Source: Neptunomonas japonica DSM 18939 (GTDB lineage Bacteria; Pseudomonadota; Gammaproteobacteria; Pseudomonadales; Balneatricaceae). From it: a DNA stretch of 64,000 bases. The DNA is taken from contig NZ_AUGR01000019.1 in the NCBI RefSeq assembly GCF_000422765.1, positions 36,952 through 100,951 on the forward strand. The letters are read 5' to 3'. The notes under the pieces are model-generated. The model made no database searches. It saw nothing but the letters and a program-made list of their open reading frames with translations, and was not told the DNA's origin. Below are positions 7,994 to 15,398 of the stretch, piece by piece (position 1 is the first letter of the stretch; every line of letters begins with the position of its first letter). Both the position numbers and the translations under genes were made by a program.

Positions 7994-8341
7994 ATGAAAA
8001 AAAATATTTTTATAGCAATACCATTTATCATGTTTACAGTTAGCGCCTCACTCTCCTATGCTGCATCACCTAGCCGAGGAATAGGTTCGCCAGTAGTTCC
8101 CGTTGATAAATCCACTGGTTCTCTTAAAAAAGGAAAACCTGCGGTAATTTTGAAGAAATTACCAGTATCAACAACTGTTCATTACGATAAGTTCGGGCAG
8201 GTAAAAAGCACAACTACAGAGTATAAATGGAAACCACAAATTCCAGAAAAAGGGAAACCTGCAATTATCCTGAAAAAATTACCTGTTAGTGAAACAGTAA
8301 AAAATGGAAAAGTAATAAAGAGAACGTACGAGCATCGCTAA
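7994..8341 (+). CDS. Secreted protein with an internal duplication
   Basis: A 115-residue protein with a signal peptide (residues 1-23, cleavage after SYA). The mature part contains two copies of a 17-residue unit, KGKPAVILKKLPVS at about 46-62 and KGKPAIILKKLPVS at about 86-102, separated by a Lys/Thr-rich linker. The mature protein is strongly basic. TTGGAG precedes the ATG. The stop codon lies inside the left box of the next attC-like site, a common feature of integron cassettes. Function unknown. Confidence 0.6.
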   Translation: MKKNIFIAIPFIMFTVSASLSYAASPSRGIGSPVVPVDKSTGSLKKGKPAVILKKLPVSTTVHYDKFGQVKSTTTEYKWKPQIPEKGKPAIILKKLPVSETVKNGKVIKRTYEHR

Positions 8342-8423
8342 TGTGCCGTTTTTGTGTATTGGCTTCGCCAATTCTTACACAAAAACGTCCCACCATTTCA
8401 CGCAGCTTACTTAGGCGTTAGTT
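8336..8423 (+). repeat. attC-like integron recombination site (site 2), degenerate left side
   Basis: The right side ends GGCGTTAG (GTT at 8,417-8,419). The centre folds well: TTTTTGTGT (8,349-8,357) with ACACAAAAA (8,377-8,385), plus ATTGGC/GCCAAT around TTC, giving 15 bp with a 4-nt bulge like the apex of attC sites. The left box reads CGCTAATG, carrying the stop codon of the preceding gene, and the left arm is much shorter than the right. The site is therefore degenerate or partly deleted. Confidence 0.6.
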
Positions 8424-8439
8424 GCTAATGGAGTAAGTT

Positions 8440-8997
8440 ATGGAAACTAAAGATATATTAATGTTAATAATTGGAGCTTATGGTGCAATTTTATCAACAT
8501 TTTTGCTTGTTAAGGGGTTATTAAGTAACCGTCCAAGTTTAACCTTTATACATGAATTTGGTTCAAATGAAGATGGGTTTTATATTGAAATTATAGCGAC
8601 TAACTCTAGTGATAAGCCAATAGATTTAGTCTCATTAAGTTATTTTTTGGGAGCATCTAAAGCTGAGCGAGAAGTATTATCAGGACATACAGTTTCTCTT
8701 GAGCCTCAAAAAAGTCATAAATTTAGAGTTTCACTAAACAAAGAAGTTGAATTGACTTTATTGATTGAAGAGTTTCTCTTCAAAACGTCACAAGGCAAAG
8801 AATTACCGTATAAATTAAATCGTTCAATTTTTGAGGATTTAAGAATGTACATATTCCTGAGAGACACACCTGAAATATTTTTAGCACTTGAAAAGCTTAA
8901 TAAACTTCATACTGAAATCGAAGTTCAATCAGAAAAAGGGCTGAAGGAAGCTGATAATCTCATTAAGCAATTCGAATCAATTGGAGAAAGCAACTAA
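8440..8997 (+). CDS. Membrane-anchored hypothetical protein, 185 aa
   Basis: One N-terminal transmembrane helix (about residues 6-27) is followed by a beta-rich domain (about 33-125) with an immunoglobulin-like alternation ('F.IEIIATNSSDKPIDLVSLSYFL') and a C-terminal helix pair (about 135-180). ATGGAG precedes the ATG. The plan resembles the reverse-strand protein at 5,109-5,717, although I see no clear sequence similarity. The stop codon is within CAACTAACGC, the left box of the collapsed third attC-like site. No family is recognised. Confidence 0.62.
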   Translation: METKDILMLIIGAYGAILSTFLLVKGLLSNRPSLTFIHEFGSNEDGFYIEIIATNSSDKPIDLVSLSYFLGASKAEREVLSGHTVSLEPQKSHKFRVSLNKEVELTLLIEEFLFKTSQGKELPYKLNRSIFEDLRMYIFLRDTPEIFLALEKLNKLHTEIEVQSEKGLKEADNLIKQFESIGESN

Positions 8998-9013
8998 CGC
9001 GGCGTTGTGCCCT
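8991..9013 (+). repeat. Collapsed attC-like site (site 3)
   Basis: AACTAAC is followed directly by GCGGCGTTGTGC, so the two outer boxes of an attC-type site stand side by side with the hairpin missing. The preceding gene stops within the left box and a new small gene starts 45 bp later. Chance is possible for so short a sequence; the position between two cassette-like genes is the main support. Confidence 0.35.
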
Positions 9014-9052
9014 ATTCGATATACCTATTAGAAAGACGCCACATATATAAAA

Positions 9053-9271
9053 ATGAGAATATCTAAAAAGAACCAACTAAAACTGAAAACCACTGCACTG
9101 CTATTAGTGACATTGTTTTTAATGATAGTAGGGGCAGATTATGTCGCCGACTATTTTGGCGGCAGTGGTCATGTCCCTGAATGGGCTTACTACCTATCTA
9201 TGATATCTTTTGCAATACCAGTCTCTTATGCCGCTAGTGCTTGTGTAAAAGCGTTTGACGATAATGATTGA
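9053..9271 (+). CDS. Small two-helix membrane protein
   Basis: A 72-residue protein with two hydrophobic segments (about residues 13-33 and 44-64) and a short acidic tail (FDDND). No strong ribosome site is visible; AAAGACG lies too far upstream to be ideal, so translation level and start are uncertain. It is the last gene of the AT-rich island before mor. Small size and unknown family prevent a functional call. Confidence 0.45.
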   Translation: MRISKKNQLKLKTTALLLVTLFLMIVGADYVADYFGGSGHVPEWAYYLSMISFAIPVSYAASACVKAFDDND

Positions 9272-9401
9272 TAGTAGAGAATAATTCGAAGTCATAATTT
9301 TTCCGCTTTAGTTTCTAAACAAACAAAACCGCCAACAAATAATATTTTTTTCTAACGCGACGCCCCCTTACACTGAACAGCATCACTCGGGGGCTGTTCG
9401 T

Positions 9402-9854
9402 ATGACAACTCAAATCGCTCAATTACAAAGCTTGCTGCCTGCTTCTATCCATGAAGTGGCAACAGTCATTGGCATGCCTGCGACATTGCGGCTGGTCGAG
9501 CGTTTTGGGGGTACTACCCTGCCACTCCCCACCGGTGCTAACCGAAATGGCCGCATTTATTTACGTGCGCTCGCTAAACAGATTGGCGATGATGATGCAC
9601 AAAAACTAGCTCACCACTGTGCCGGTGAACCACTCTATATCCCCCGATGTGATGCCGCCTTACGACGCATCCGAGACTTAAGTATTTGTGATCAATTTGA
9701 TGTCATTGTGCGTGAAGGAATAACAGCCAATAAGGCCGTCGTGAAGCTAGCTCTAGAATATAAACTTACAGATCGCTGGATATGGTCTATCCTTCAGAAA
9801 AAGGCATTACATTCTTTCAACCAACCCAGTTTAGAATTGGACCTCTTTTCTTAA
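9402..9854 (+). CDS. mor: Mor/C family transcription activator
   Basis: A 150-residue protein of the Mor/C family, the activators that switch Mu from early to middle and late transcription. Family marks are 'LVERFGGTTLPLP' (about residues 31-43), 'IYLRALAKQIG', then 'FDVIVREGITANKAVVKLALEYKLTDRWIWSIL', where a beta-strand/HTH DNA-binding unit sits (about 106-140). Only one member of this family is present in the window, so it may serve as both Mor and C. A GGGGG stretch precedes the start. It is displaced from gemA by the accessory island. Confidence 0.82.
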   Translation: MTTQIAQLQSLLPASIHEVATVIGMPATLRLVERFGGTTLPLPTGANRNGRIYLRALAKQIGDDDAQKLAHHCAGEPLYIPRCDAALRRIRDLSICDQFDVIVREGITANKAVVKLALEYKLTDRWIWSILQKKALHSFNQPSLELDLFS

Positions 9855-9880
9855 ATACCAGCATTTTGCACGGAGGCAAT

Positions 9881-10222
9881 ATGTTTAAAGTAATCACATC
9901 AGATGATCATACGCACCACTTCCGCTATAACCCTCAAAACCAAATGCTCAGCGTTAACCACAAAGCCAAGCAACGCAAAGGCGTACCCATCGATAAAATC
10001 CTCCACGGCCAACATCTACATTTAAGAGACACCATCTTCCCGTTCTGGGGTAATAACGAAGCAGGCGTTAGCACCGGCCCAGGCACAGAAGCTTATGCGG
10101 CTACCCAGCAACTTGGTGCTGAAGAAAGAAACATCGAAGCACGGCGCTTCTTAGGATTAAGTGCAGAGGATGAAACAGAGGTAATCGAGATCATGAACCA
10201 GTTTTTAACTGACGGCGTGTAA
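9881..10222 (+). CDS. Phage hypothetical protein downstream of mor
   Basis: A 113-residue protein. The ATG at 9,881 is chosen because CGGAGG lies 5 bp before it; upstream in-frame extension would overlap mor. The N-terminal part is basic and beta-like (VITSDDHTHHFRY...LSVNHKAKQ) and the C-terminal part is helical and acidic. Base use is like the phage genes, not the AT-rich cargo. Function unknown. Confidence 0.65.
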   Translation: MFKVITSDDHTHHFRYNPQNQMLSVNHKAKQRKGVPIDKILHGQHLHLRDTIFPFWGNNEAGVSTGPGTEAYAATQQLGAEERNIEARRFLGLSAEDETEVIEIMNQFLTDGV

Positions 10223-10350
10223 GGCGTTTTAAGGGCATGGATCAGTAAAGGCGGCTGTTGATACGTATTTAGTCTGGAAAGGATTTCTAACGCGGGTCTA
10301 ACGGGGTAGGCTAATGTTTTTCATCAGATATCCATAATGCAAGGAAGTAC

Positions 10351-11724
10351 ATGAAGTATCATATCCCGGATGATTACGCTGTTTTTGAAGAGTATGGTTT
10401 TAATAACAACAACGATACCTTTAAACGAAAAGAAGTTGCAGATAGCCTTACTAGCATCATTAGTAATTCAGACGACTCGCTTGTTATTAGTTTGGATGCT
10501 CCGTGGGGCGAAGGAAAAACAGCCTTTCTTCATATGTGGCAGAAAACATTAAAAGACCAACATATTCCAGTAATCTATTTTGATGCTTTCAAAAATGATC
10601 ATCATCAAGACCCATTCCCACCACTTTCAAGCGCTATATATGAACTTGCAAAAGAAAACCAACTATCAGGTGATGAAACTGCGAAGGCTTTCGCAGAAGG
10701 TGTTGGTAAGTTTCTAAAATCAGGAGTGATAGTTGGTTCTAAAGCTCTGACTAGAATGGCTGCTCACCAACTATTTGGCGAGCCAGGGTTTGAAGGCATC
10801 GCAGAAGGTTTGTCTGATGACATATCAAATGAAATTGTGATTGGTGAAAAGTTCCTCAATTCCTATACAAACCAAGAAGCTACTATGCAAGCTTTTAATA
10901 AGTCACTGACAGTACTTGCTCGAGATCTATTAGATGAAAGCACAGTAGAAGGAGCTCCTACAGCTTCAAAAAACATTATTTTCATTATTGATGAACTAGA
11001 CCGCTGCAGACCAGATTATGCTCTCGCTCTTATTGAATTAATAAAGCATGTATTTTCTGCACAAGGGGTTTGTTTTGTATTGTCCATGAATAAACCCCAA
11101 CTAGCTGAGTCTTTGAAGGTGATTTATGGAGCAGGTTTTGACTCACTTACGTACTTAGATAAATTTATTCACATAACTACATCTCTACCGAAAGTCGGTG
11201 CTGATCAAGAAAAGCAGATATTTGTAGTTGATTACATAACCAATGCAGCTGCCAGCGCAGGCATAGAGCTCTACACTAACGATATAGATTTATTTAGACA
11301 CTATTTCCATGCTTTAAACCTACCGTTAAGAGTAATGAACAAGTCAATAATCAATTTCGGAATATATAACACGGTCAAAAAACACGAAATACTAAGGCAT
11401 CCATCCGTTATTAAGATAACAATTGGCCTGTGTGTGCTGAAAGCTTATAAGCCAGATGTCTTTGAATACCTTAGTAATTTGCCTTTAACAAAAGAGTCTT
11501 CTGCATATGAGTTTTGCAAAGATAAACTTCCTCACTCTTTCTTTAGTGACAAAGCAGGGAAAGATTGGCAACAAATTCTTAATGGGCCAAATAAACCCAG
11601 CCCATTAAGCCCTGATGGAAAAAGTAGAGCCGCATCATGGAGCAACTTGAACCCAGAGTGGTCGAGCTATAACAAAATGATTTATGACATATGCAGACCA
11701 CTTAAATACTTTAATGTAGCCTAA
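10351..11724 (+). CDS. KAP family P-loop NTPase
   Basis: A 457-residue ATPase. Walker A is APWGEGKT (residues 50-57). Walker B with the KAP signature is IIFIIDELDR at 209-218, continuing CRPDYALALIELIKHVF. KAP NTPases include the F-plasmid PifA phage-exclusion protein and are often membrane-linked; a moderately hydrophobic stretch (about 115-145) lies between the Walker motifs as in other members. The gene is AT-rich and sits with a membrane coiled-coil protein where a Mu-like phage would carry lysis and packaging genes. A role in excluding other phages is an inference. Confidence 0.85.
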   Translation: MKYHIPDDYAVFEEYGFNNNNDTFKRKEVADSLTSIISNSDDSLVISLDAPWGEGKTAFLHMWQKTLKDQHIPVIYFDAFKNDHHQDPFPPLSSAIYELAKENQLSGDETAKAFAEGVGKFLKSGVIVGSKALTRMAAHQLFGEPGFEGIAEGLSDDISNEIVIGEKFLNSYTNQEATMQAFNKSLTVLARDLLDESTVEGAPTASKNIIFIIDELDRCRPDYALALIELIKHVFSAQGVCFVLSMNKPQLAESLKVIYGAGFDSLTYLDKFIHITTSLPKVGADQEKQIFVVDYITNAAASAGIELYTNDIDLFRHYFHALNLPLRVMNKSIINFGIYNTVKKHEILRHPSVIKITIGLCVLKAYKPDVFEYLSNLPLTKESSAYEFCKDKLPHSFFSDKAGKDWQQILNGPNKPSPLSPDGKSRAASWSNLNPEWSSYNKMIYDICRPLKYFNVA

Positions 11725-11852
11725 CCCCCTTGCTCCTTAACGTCACCCCTGCTCTTTTACAAGACTGCAGAAAATATTTTTCAGAGAAACTTACATCTGA
11801 TAAAAACCTAAGGGGCTTAAAATGCACATCATATTTTTTTTTGAGAAAAAAG

Positions 11853-12833
11853 ATGCCTGAAGATAACAATATAAATCATTTAGATAACCCTCTAAGTGCT
11901 TGGAAGTTTCTGAAATCACCTAGTAGCTATAAATTTTTCAACTTGGGAAAAAGTATACTAGCATCGTGGGTAGGACTAATTACGGTTGTCACTTTAGTTA
12001 TTTCCGCAATATTCACGATTACTGTTATACAATCAGTTTCATTAACAAGTGGTCACGTATCTACAATTGGAGATTTTATTTCTGGAATAGCAGGTGCTCT
12101 AGCATTTCTTTGGCTTGTTCACGGCTATCGAATGCAAAGAGTAGAGCTGCAACTACAAAGAAAAGAATTAGAATTACAGAGACACGCTCTAAACAACCAA
12201 GTAACTGAATTAAAGCAAATGTCTAAATTTGCCTCTTATGAACAAATAAACAATTTACTTATAGATGCTAAAAAAGATATTCCTCTCGACACAGACATAC
12301 ATACTTCATTATCCGAATTGAAACGCATTCTCGCAAGTGAGCCTGTTAAACAGCAATTAGAGGCACAGTCTATCTTTGGACTTCCATATGAAAAGTTCGA
12401 CGCCCAATATATTGACCAGCTCAATACAGATGTCTTTGAAAAATACGTACCGTTAGAAAAGTACTTTTCAAAGCTGAAAATGGCTATATCTGTATGTGTC
12501 TCTGCTGAACAAATTGATGATAACTCTAATTCAAATAATGATCTAAACAATGACGTTCTTCCCGTTATCAATAAGCACCCGTTTCTCAAAGAGTACTCAA
12601 ATAGCTATTCAGAGTGGTTATCATTCGAACGTGAGTACACAGGCTTGTTGTCTGCAGTTAAGCTGGTTAGTTCATGTTCTACTTTTTTAGGTGATAGGCC
12701 TTATTGGAATGAAAAACAGATCGCCGAAATGGAAAATAAAATCAGCACTCTAGTCCCGTTGATAGCGGAAGCTCGCTTACCAAGTCCCGAAATCATTTCT
12801 GTAGCTATAGAAGCTATTAAAAAACCTGAATAA
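11853..12833 (+). CDS. Membrane protein with coiled coil, partner of the KAP NTPase
   Basis: About 326 residues from the ATG at 11,853; the frame is open back to a TTG at 11,730. Two hydrophobic segments (about residues 33-57 and 73-90 from this ATG, around a GDFISG turn) are followed by a charged Gln/Leu-rich coiled coil (about 92-125) and a soluble helical domain. The start is uncertain because only GAGAAAAAAG precedes it, after a run of nine T (11,834-11,842). Its position directly after the KAP gene and similar composition suggest a two-gene unit. No family recognised. Confidence 0.65.
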   Translation: MPEDNNINHLDNPLSAWKFLKSPSSYKFFNLGKSILASWVGLITVVTLVISAIFTITVIQSVSLTSGHVSTIGDFISGIAGALAFLWLVHGYRMQRVELQLQRKELELQRHALNNQVTELKQMSKFASYEQINNLLIDAKKDIPLDTDIHTSLSELKRILASEPVKQQLEAQSIFGLPYEKFDAQYIDQLNTDVFEKYVPLEKYFSKLKMAISVCVSAEQIDDNSNSNNDLNNDVLPVINKHPFLKEYSNSYSEWLSFEREYTGLLSAVKLVSSCSTFLGDRPYWNEKQIAEMENKISTLVPLIAEARLPSPEIISVAIEAIKKPE

Positions 12834-12837
12834 TCAC

Positions 12838-12890
12838 CCACTGAACCCCTTCCTCTAATCCCTTGCCGCTAGATTCAATAATCTGGCGGC
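12838..12890 (+). promoter_or_regulatory. Repeated element before head genes, candidate late promoter
   Basis: CCACTGAACCCCTTCCT (12,838-12,854) recurs exactly at 29,370-29,386, before the fibre genes. Here it is followed by an inverted repeat, GCCGCTAGATT (12,865-12,875) with AATCTGGCGGC (12,880-12,890), one mismatch, which ends at the protease ATG. In Mu, C-activated late promoters lie at corresponding places, such as upstream of gene I. The element may therefore bind the Mor/C-like activator; this is inference. Confidence 0.45.
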
Positions 12891-14006
12891 ATGAAGACAT
12901 CAAACCCTTACCCTCTTGCCATACTAAACACCACAGCCGAACCGGTTGCGGTGCTTTCGCTCGACTTAAACGCCGATGCTAATGGCTGGCAGCAGCTGTT
13001 ACCCGCTGGGCTCTTTCGTGCTGTAGACGGTCGCCCATTTGATGTACCAGGTAACCATTGGTTTATTGATGCAGATGTAGCCGCCCACCTTATCGCGCTA
13101 GCTAACCAACGCACTAACGACCTCGTCATTGACTATGAACACCAGACTCTTAAAGCAGAAGAGAACGGCGAACCTGCGCCCGCTTCTGGCTGGTTTAAAG
13201 CAATGGAATGGCGCGAAGGTTCCGGCTTGTGGATAAAGCCCAAGTGGACACCTCGCGCTACCGATTTCATAAAAAACGGCGAGTACAAATTCCTCTCTGC
13301 CGTTTTCCCTTACGACGCTACCACCGGACGCCCATTGCGGCTGCATTCGGCTGCGCTAGTTAATCGCCCTGGCATTGATGGCATGCAAGCCGTTGAAGCG
13401 CTGGCGGCGCTTTCCCTCACTTCTACACCTAAACCCACTATTACAACGGAGCATTCTATGGATGAGCTATTAAAAGCAATGCTGGCACAGCTAGGCATTG
13501 TTGTTGAAGACGGCAAAGAACCCGATAACGCCGCTGTACTGGCTGCGCTCAGCGAACTGCAAACAAAAGCAGGTACCGCTGGCACGTTAGCTACCGAAGT
13601 TGCAGCCCTTAAAGCTAACGATAATGGCGGTTCGGTAGACCCAGCCAAGTATGTACCGGTCGAGGCGGTACACCAGTTACATGCACAAATTGCGGTGCTA
13701 TCGGCTGAAGGCGCGTCCACTCAGCTGGATCAGGTTATCGATAAAGCTAAACAGGAAGGCCGACTCGTTCCGGCGATGGAGGCTTGGGCGCGAGATCTGG
13801 GTAAGCAGGATCTGGCAGCTCTGCAATCCTTCCTGGATAAATCACAACCCATTGCAGCGCTGGCGGCGATGCAAACCACCGGCAAAAAACCGGATGCAGA
13901 CAACACCGACCCGCTCGCCACCCTCAGCGAAGATGAAAAATCTGTATGCCTCGCGACAGGTGTTTCAGAAGCGGACTACCTGAAAACCAAAAAAGGTAAT
14001 GCGTAA
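12891..14006 (+). CDS. Mu gpI-like prohead protease/scaffold protein
   Basis: A 371-residue protein. The N-terminal 170 residues match the Mu I-type head maturation protease ('ALANQRTNDLVIDYEHQT', then 'GWFKAMEWREGSGLW', 'YKFLSAVFPYD'). The C-terminal half is helical and charged, as expected of the scaffold. Mu makes both a protease and a shorter scaffold from this locus, and an internal start is visible here. It is the first gene of the head block; no terminase, portal or gp30/F-like gene precedes it. Confidence 0.9.
   Translation: MKTSNPYPLAILNTTAEPVAVLSLDLNADANGWQQLLPAGLFRAVDGRPFDVPGNHWFIDADVAAHLIALANQRTNDLVIDYEHQTLKAEENGEPAPASGWFKAMEWREGSGLWIKPKWTPRATDFIKNGEYKFLSAVFPYDATTGRPLRLHSAALVNRPGIDGMQAVEALAALSLTSTPKPTITTEHSMDELLKAMLAQLGIVVEDGKEPDNAAVLAALSELQTKAGTAGTLATEVAALKANDNGGSVDPAKYVPVEAVHQLHAQIAVLSAEGASTQLDQVIDKAKQEGRLVPAMEAWARDLGKQDLAALQSFLDKSQPIAALAAMQTTGKKPDADNTDPLATLSEDEKSVCLATGVSEADYLKTKKGNA
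13458..14006 (+). CDS. Nested in-frame scaffold protein (Mu gpZ-like)
   Basis: Within the protease gene, ATG at 13,458 (MDELLKAMLAQLG) is preceded by CGGAG (13,447-13,451) with a 6-bp gap. Initiation there would give a 182-residue protein made of the Ala/Leu-rich helical C-terminal half. In Mu, scaffold Z comes from an internal start in gene I, so the arrangement is expected. The evidence is the ribosome site and family precedent. Confidence 0.65.
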   Translation: MDELLKAMLAQLGIVVEDGKEPDNAAVLAALSELQTKAGTAGTLATEVAALKANDNGGSVDPAKYVPVEAVHQLHAQIAVLSAEGASTQLDQVIDKAKQEGRLVPAMEAWARDLGKQDLAALQSFLDKSQPIAALAAMQTTGKKPDADNTDPLATLSEDEKSVCLATGVSEADYLKTKKGNA

Positions 14007-14401
14007 TGGCTGCTTTAAATAAGAACAGAACGACCCGCCGCCGCGAGACCCATTTAAACAATGATCCCGTGGCCGGTGGTGTTCAAATTTTCTCAGGGGC
14101 GTTGCTCGTTTTGAATACCAGCGGCTTTGTTGAGCCTGGCACAACGGGCACAGGATTACGGGTTCGCGGGGTTGCTCAATATCCATCGGATAACCGAAAC
14201 GGTATTGATGGTGCGGGTTTGATTGAAAGCATTCGCGGTGCCCATTTGTTCAAAAACAGCGGTGATATCACGCGGGCTGATATCGGCTCCTCTGCTCACA
14301 TTGTGGATGACCAAACCGTATCAGCCAACGCGACCGGTAAGTCTCTGGCAGGTCGCATTGATGATGTAAGTGCAGACGGTGTCTGGGTGTTCATCGAGTA
14401 A
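14006..14401 (+). CDS. Capsid cement/decoration-like protein (DUF2190-like)
   Basis: A 131-residue beta-rich protein lying between the protease and the capsid gene, the usual position of a head decoration protein. Sequence style ('DPVAGGVQIFSGALLVLNTSGFVEPGT...VRGVAQYP' and a closing 'V.VFIE') is like DUF2190-type capsid cement proteins. The start overlaps the protease stop by one base (TAATG), indicating coupling. Assignment is by position and pattern. Confidence 0.7.
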   Translation: MAALNKNRTTRRRETHLNNDPVAGGVQIFSGALLVLNTSGFVEPGTTGTGLRVRGVAQYPSDNRNGIDGAGLIESIRGAHLFKNSGDITRADIGSSAHIVDDQTVSANATGKSLAGRIDDVSADGVWVFIE

Positions 14402-14440
14402 CCGTTCGATAAGCCTTTTAAATAAATTCAGGAGAACCTA

Positions 14441-15334
14441 ATGGACGTTAATGCTCAAAACCTCAGCATCTTAAACACGGCTGTAAACACCGCATTCAAT
14501 AAAGCATTCAGCGGTGCAGAGTCGATGTATAAGAATATCTGCACGATTGTTCCTTCAAAAACATCAGCAAATACATACACATGGCTAGGTAACTCAAGCC
14601 AGATTCAAGAGTGGATCGGGCCGCGTGTTATCAACCGCCTTAAAAACCATGACTTCACCATCAGAAACCGTAAGTTCGAAAAGACCGAAGCCATCCCCAA
14701 GGATGCTATCGATGATGACGAGTATGGCACCTACATGCCGCTCTTCGAACAGATGGCCGTTAACGCCAAAGAGTTTCCTGATCTGTTGGCATTCCCTTTA
14801 TTGAAAAACGGATTTACTGAGCTGTGTTACGACGGCCAACCTTACTTTGATGGCGACCACCCTGTCGGTAATGACGGTGAAGAAGTCTCGGTCTCTAACA
14901 TGCAGGCAGGTTCTGGTGAGCCTTGGTTCCTGATGTGTACCAAGCGTCCTTTAAAGCCATTGATTTGGCAGGAACGCCGTCAATTTAACATCAGCTTTAA
15001 AACTGATCCTAAAACGTCAGATCACGTCTTTATGAATGACGAGTTTATCTGGGGTGTTGATGGTCGTTGCAATGTTGGTTTTGGTCTTTGGCAGCTAGCG
15101 TTTGGCTCTAAGGCAGAACTGAATGCAGACAACTACGAAGCCGCAGATGCCGCCATGATGTCGTTCAAAAATGATGCAGGTTCGCCACTGGGGATCGTTC
15201 CCAACCTGATGGTAACGGGTCCTAAGAATAAGGCCAAAGCCAAGAACCTCTTAAAAGTTATGAACACAGCTAATGGTGCAAGCAACCCCAACTACGAAAG
15301 TGTAGAGCTGCTCATCGTTCCTTGGTTGGCATAA
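14441..15334 (+). CDS. Major capsid protein, Mu gpT-like
   Basis: A 297-residue HK97-fold major head subunit of the Mu T family. Typical segments are 'AFNKAFSGAESMYKNICTIVPS', 'YTWLGNSSQIQEWIG.R.', 'KFEKTEAIPKDAIDDDEYG' and 'CYDGQPYFDGDHPVG'. CAGGAG precedes the ATG by 8 bp. The length fits the family (about 300) and no damage is seen. It follows the cement protein gene by 39 bp. Confidence 0.93.
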   Translation: MDVNAQNLSILNTAVNTAFNKAFSGAESMYKNICTIVPSKTSANTYTWLGNSSQIQEWIGPRVINRLKNHDFTIRNRKFEKTEAIPKDAIDDDEYGTYMPLFEQMAVNAKEFPDLLAFPLLKNGFTELCYDGQPYFDGDHPVGNDGEEVSVSNMQAGSGEPWFLMCTKRPLKPLIWQERRQFNISFKTDPKTSDHVFMNDEFIWGVDGRCNVGFGLWQLAFGSKAELNADNYEAADAAMMSFKNDAGSPLGIVPNLMVTGPKNKAKAKNLLKVMNTANGASNPNYESVELLIVPWLA

Positions 15335-15398
15335 GCCGCGCACCCTTTATGTAGGCGGGGCTTAGCCCTGCCTCCTGTTACTCAGGAGAGATAATGAA

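Noticed and set aside
9350..10294. TTCTAACGCG at 9,350-9,359 and again at 10,285-10,294
   Set aside because: A 10-bp repeat near mor could be a control site or attC remnant, but it is too short and lacks paired arms to support a call.
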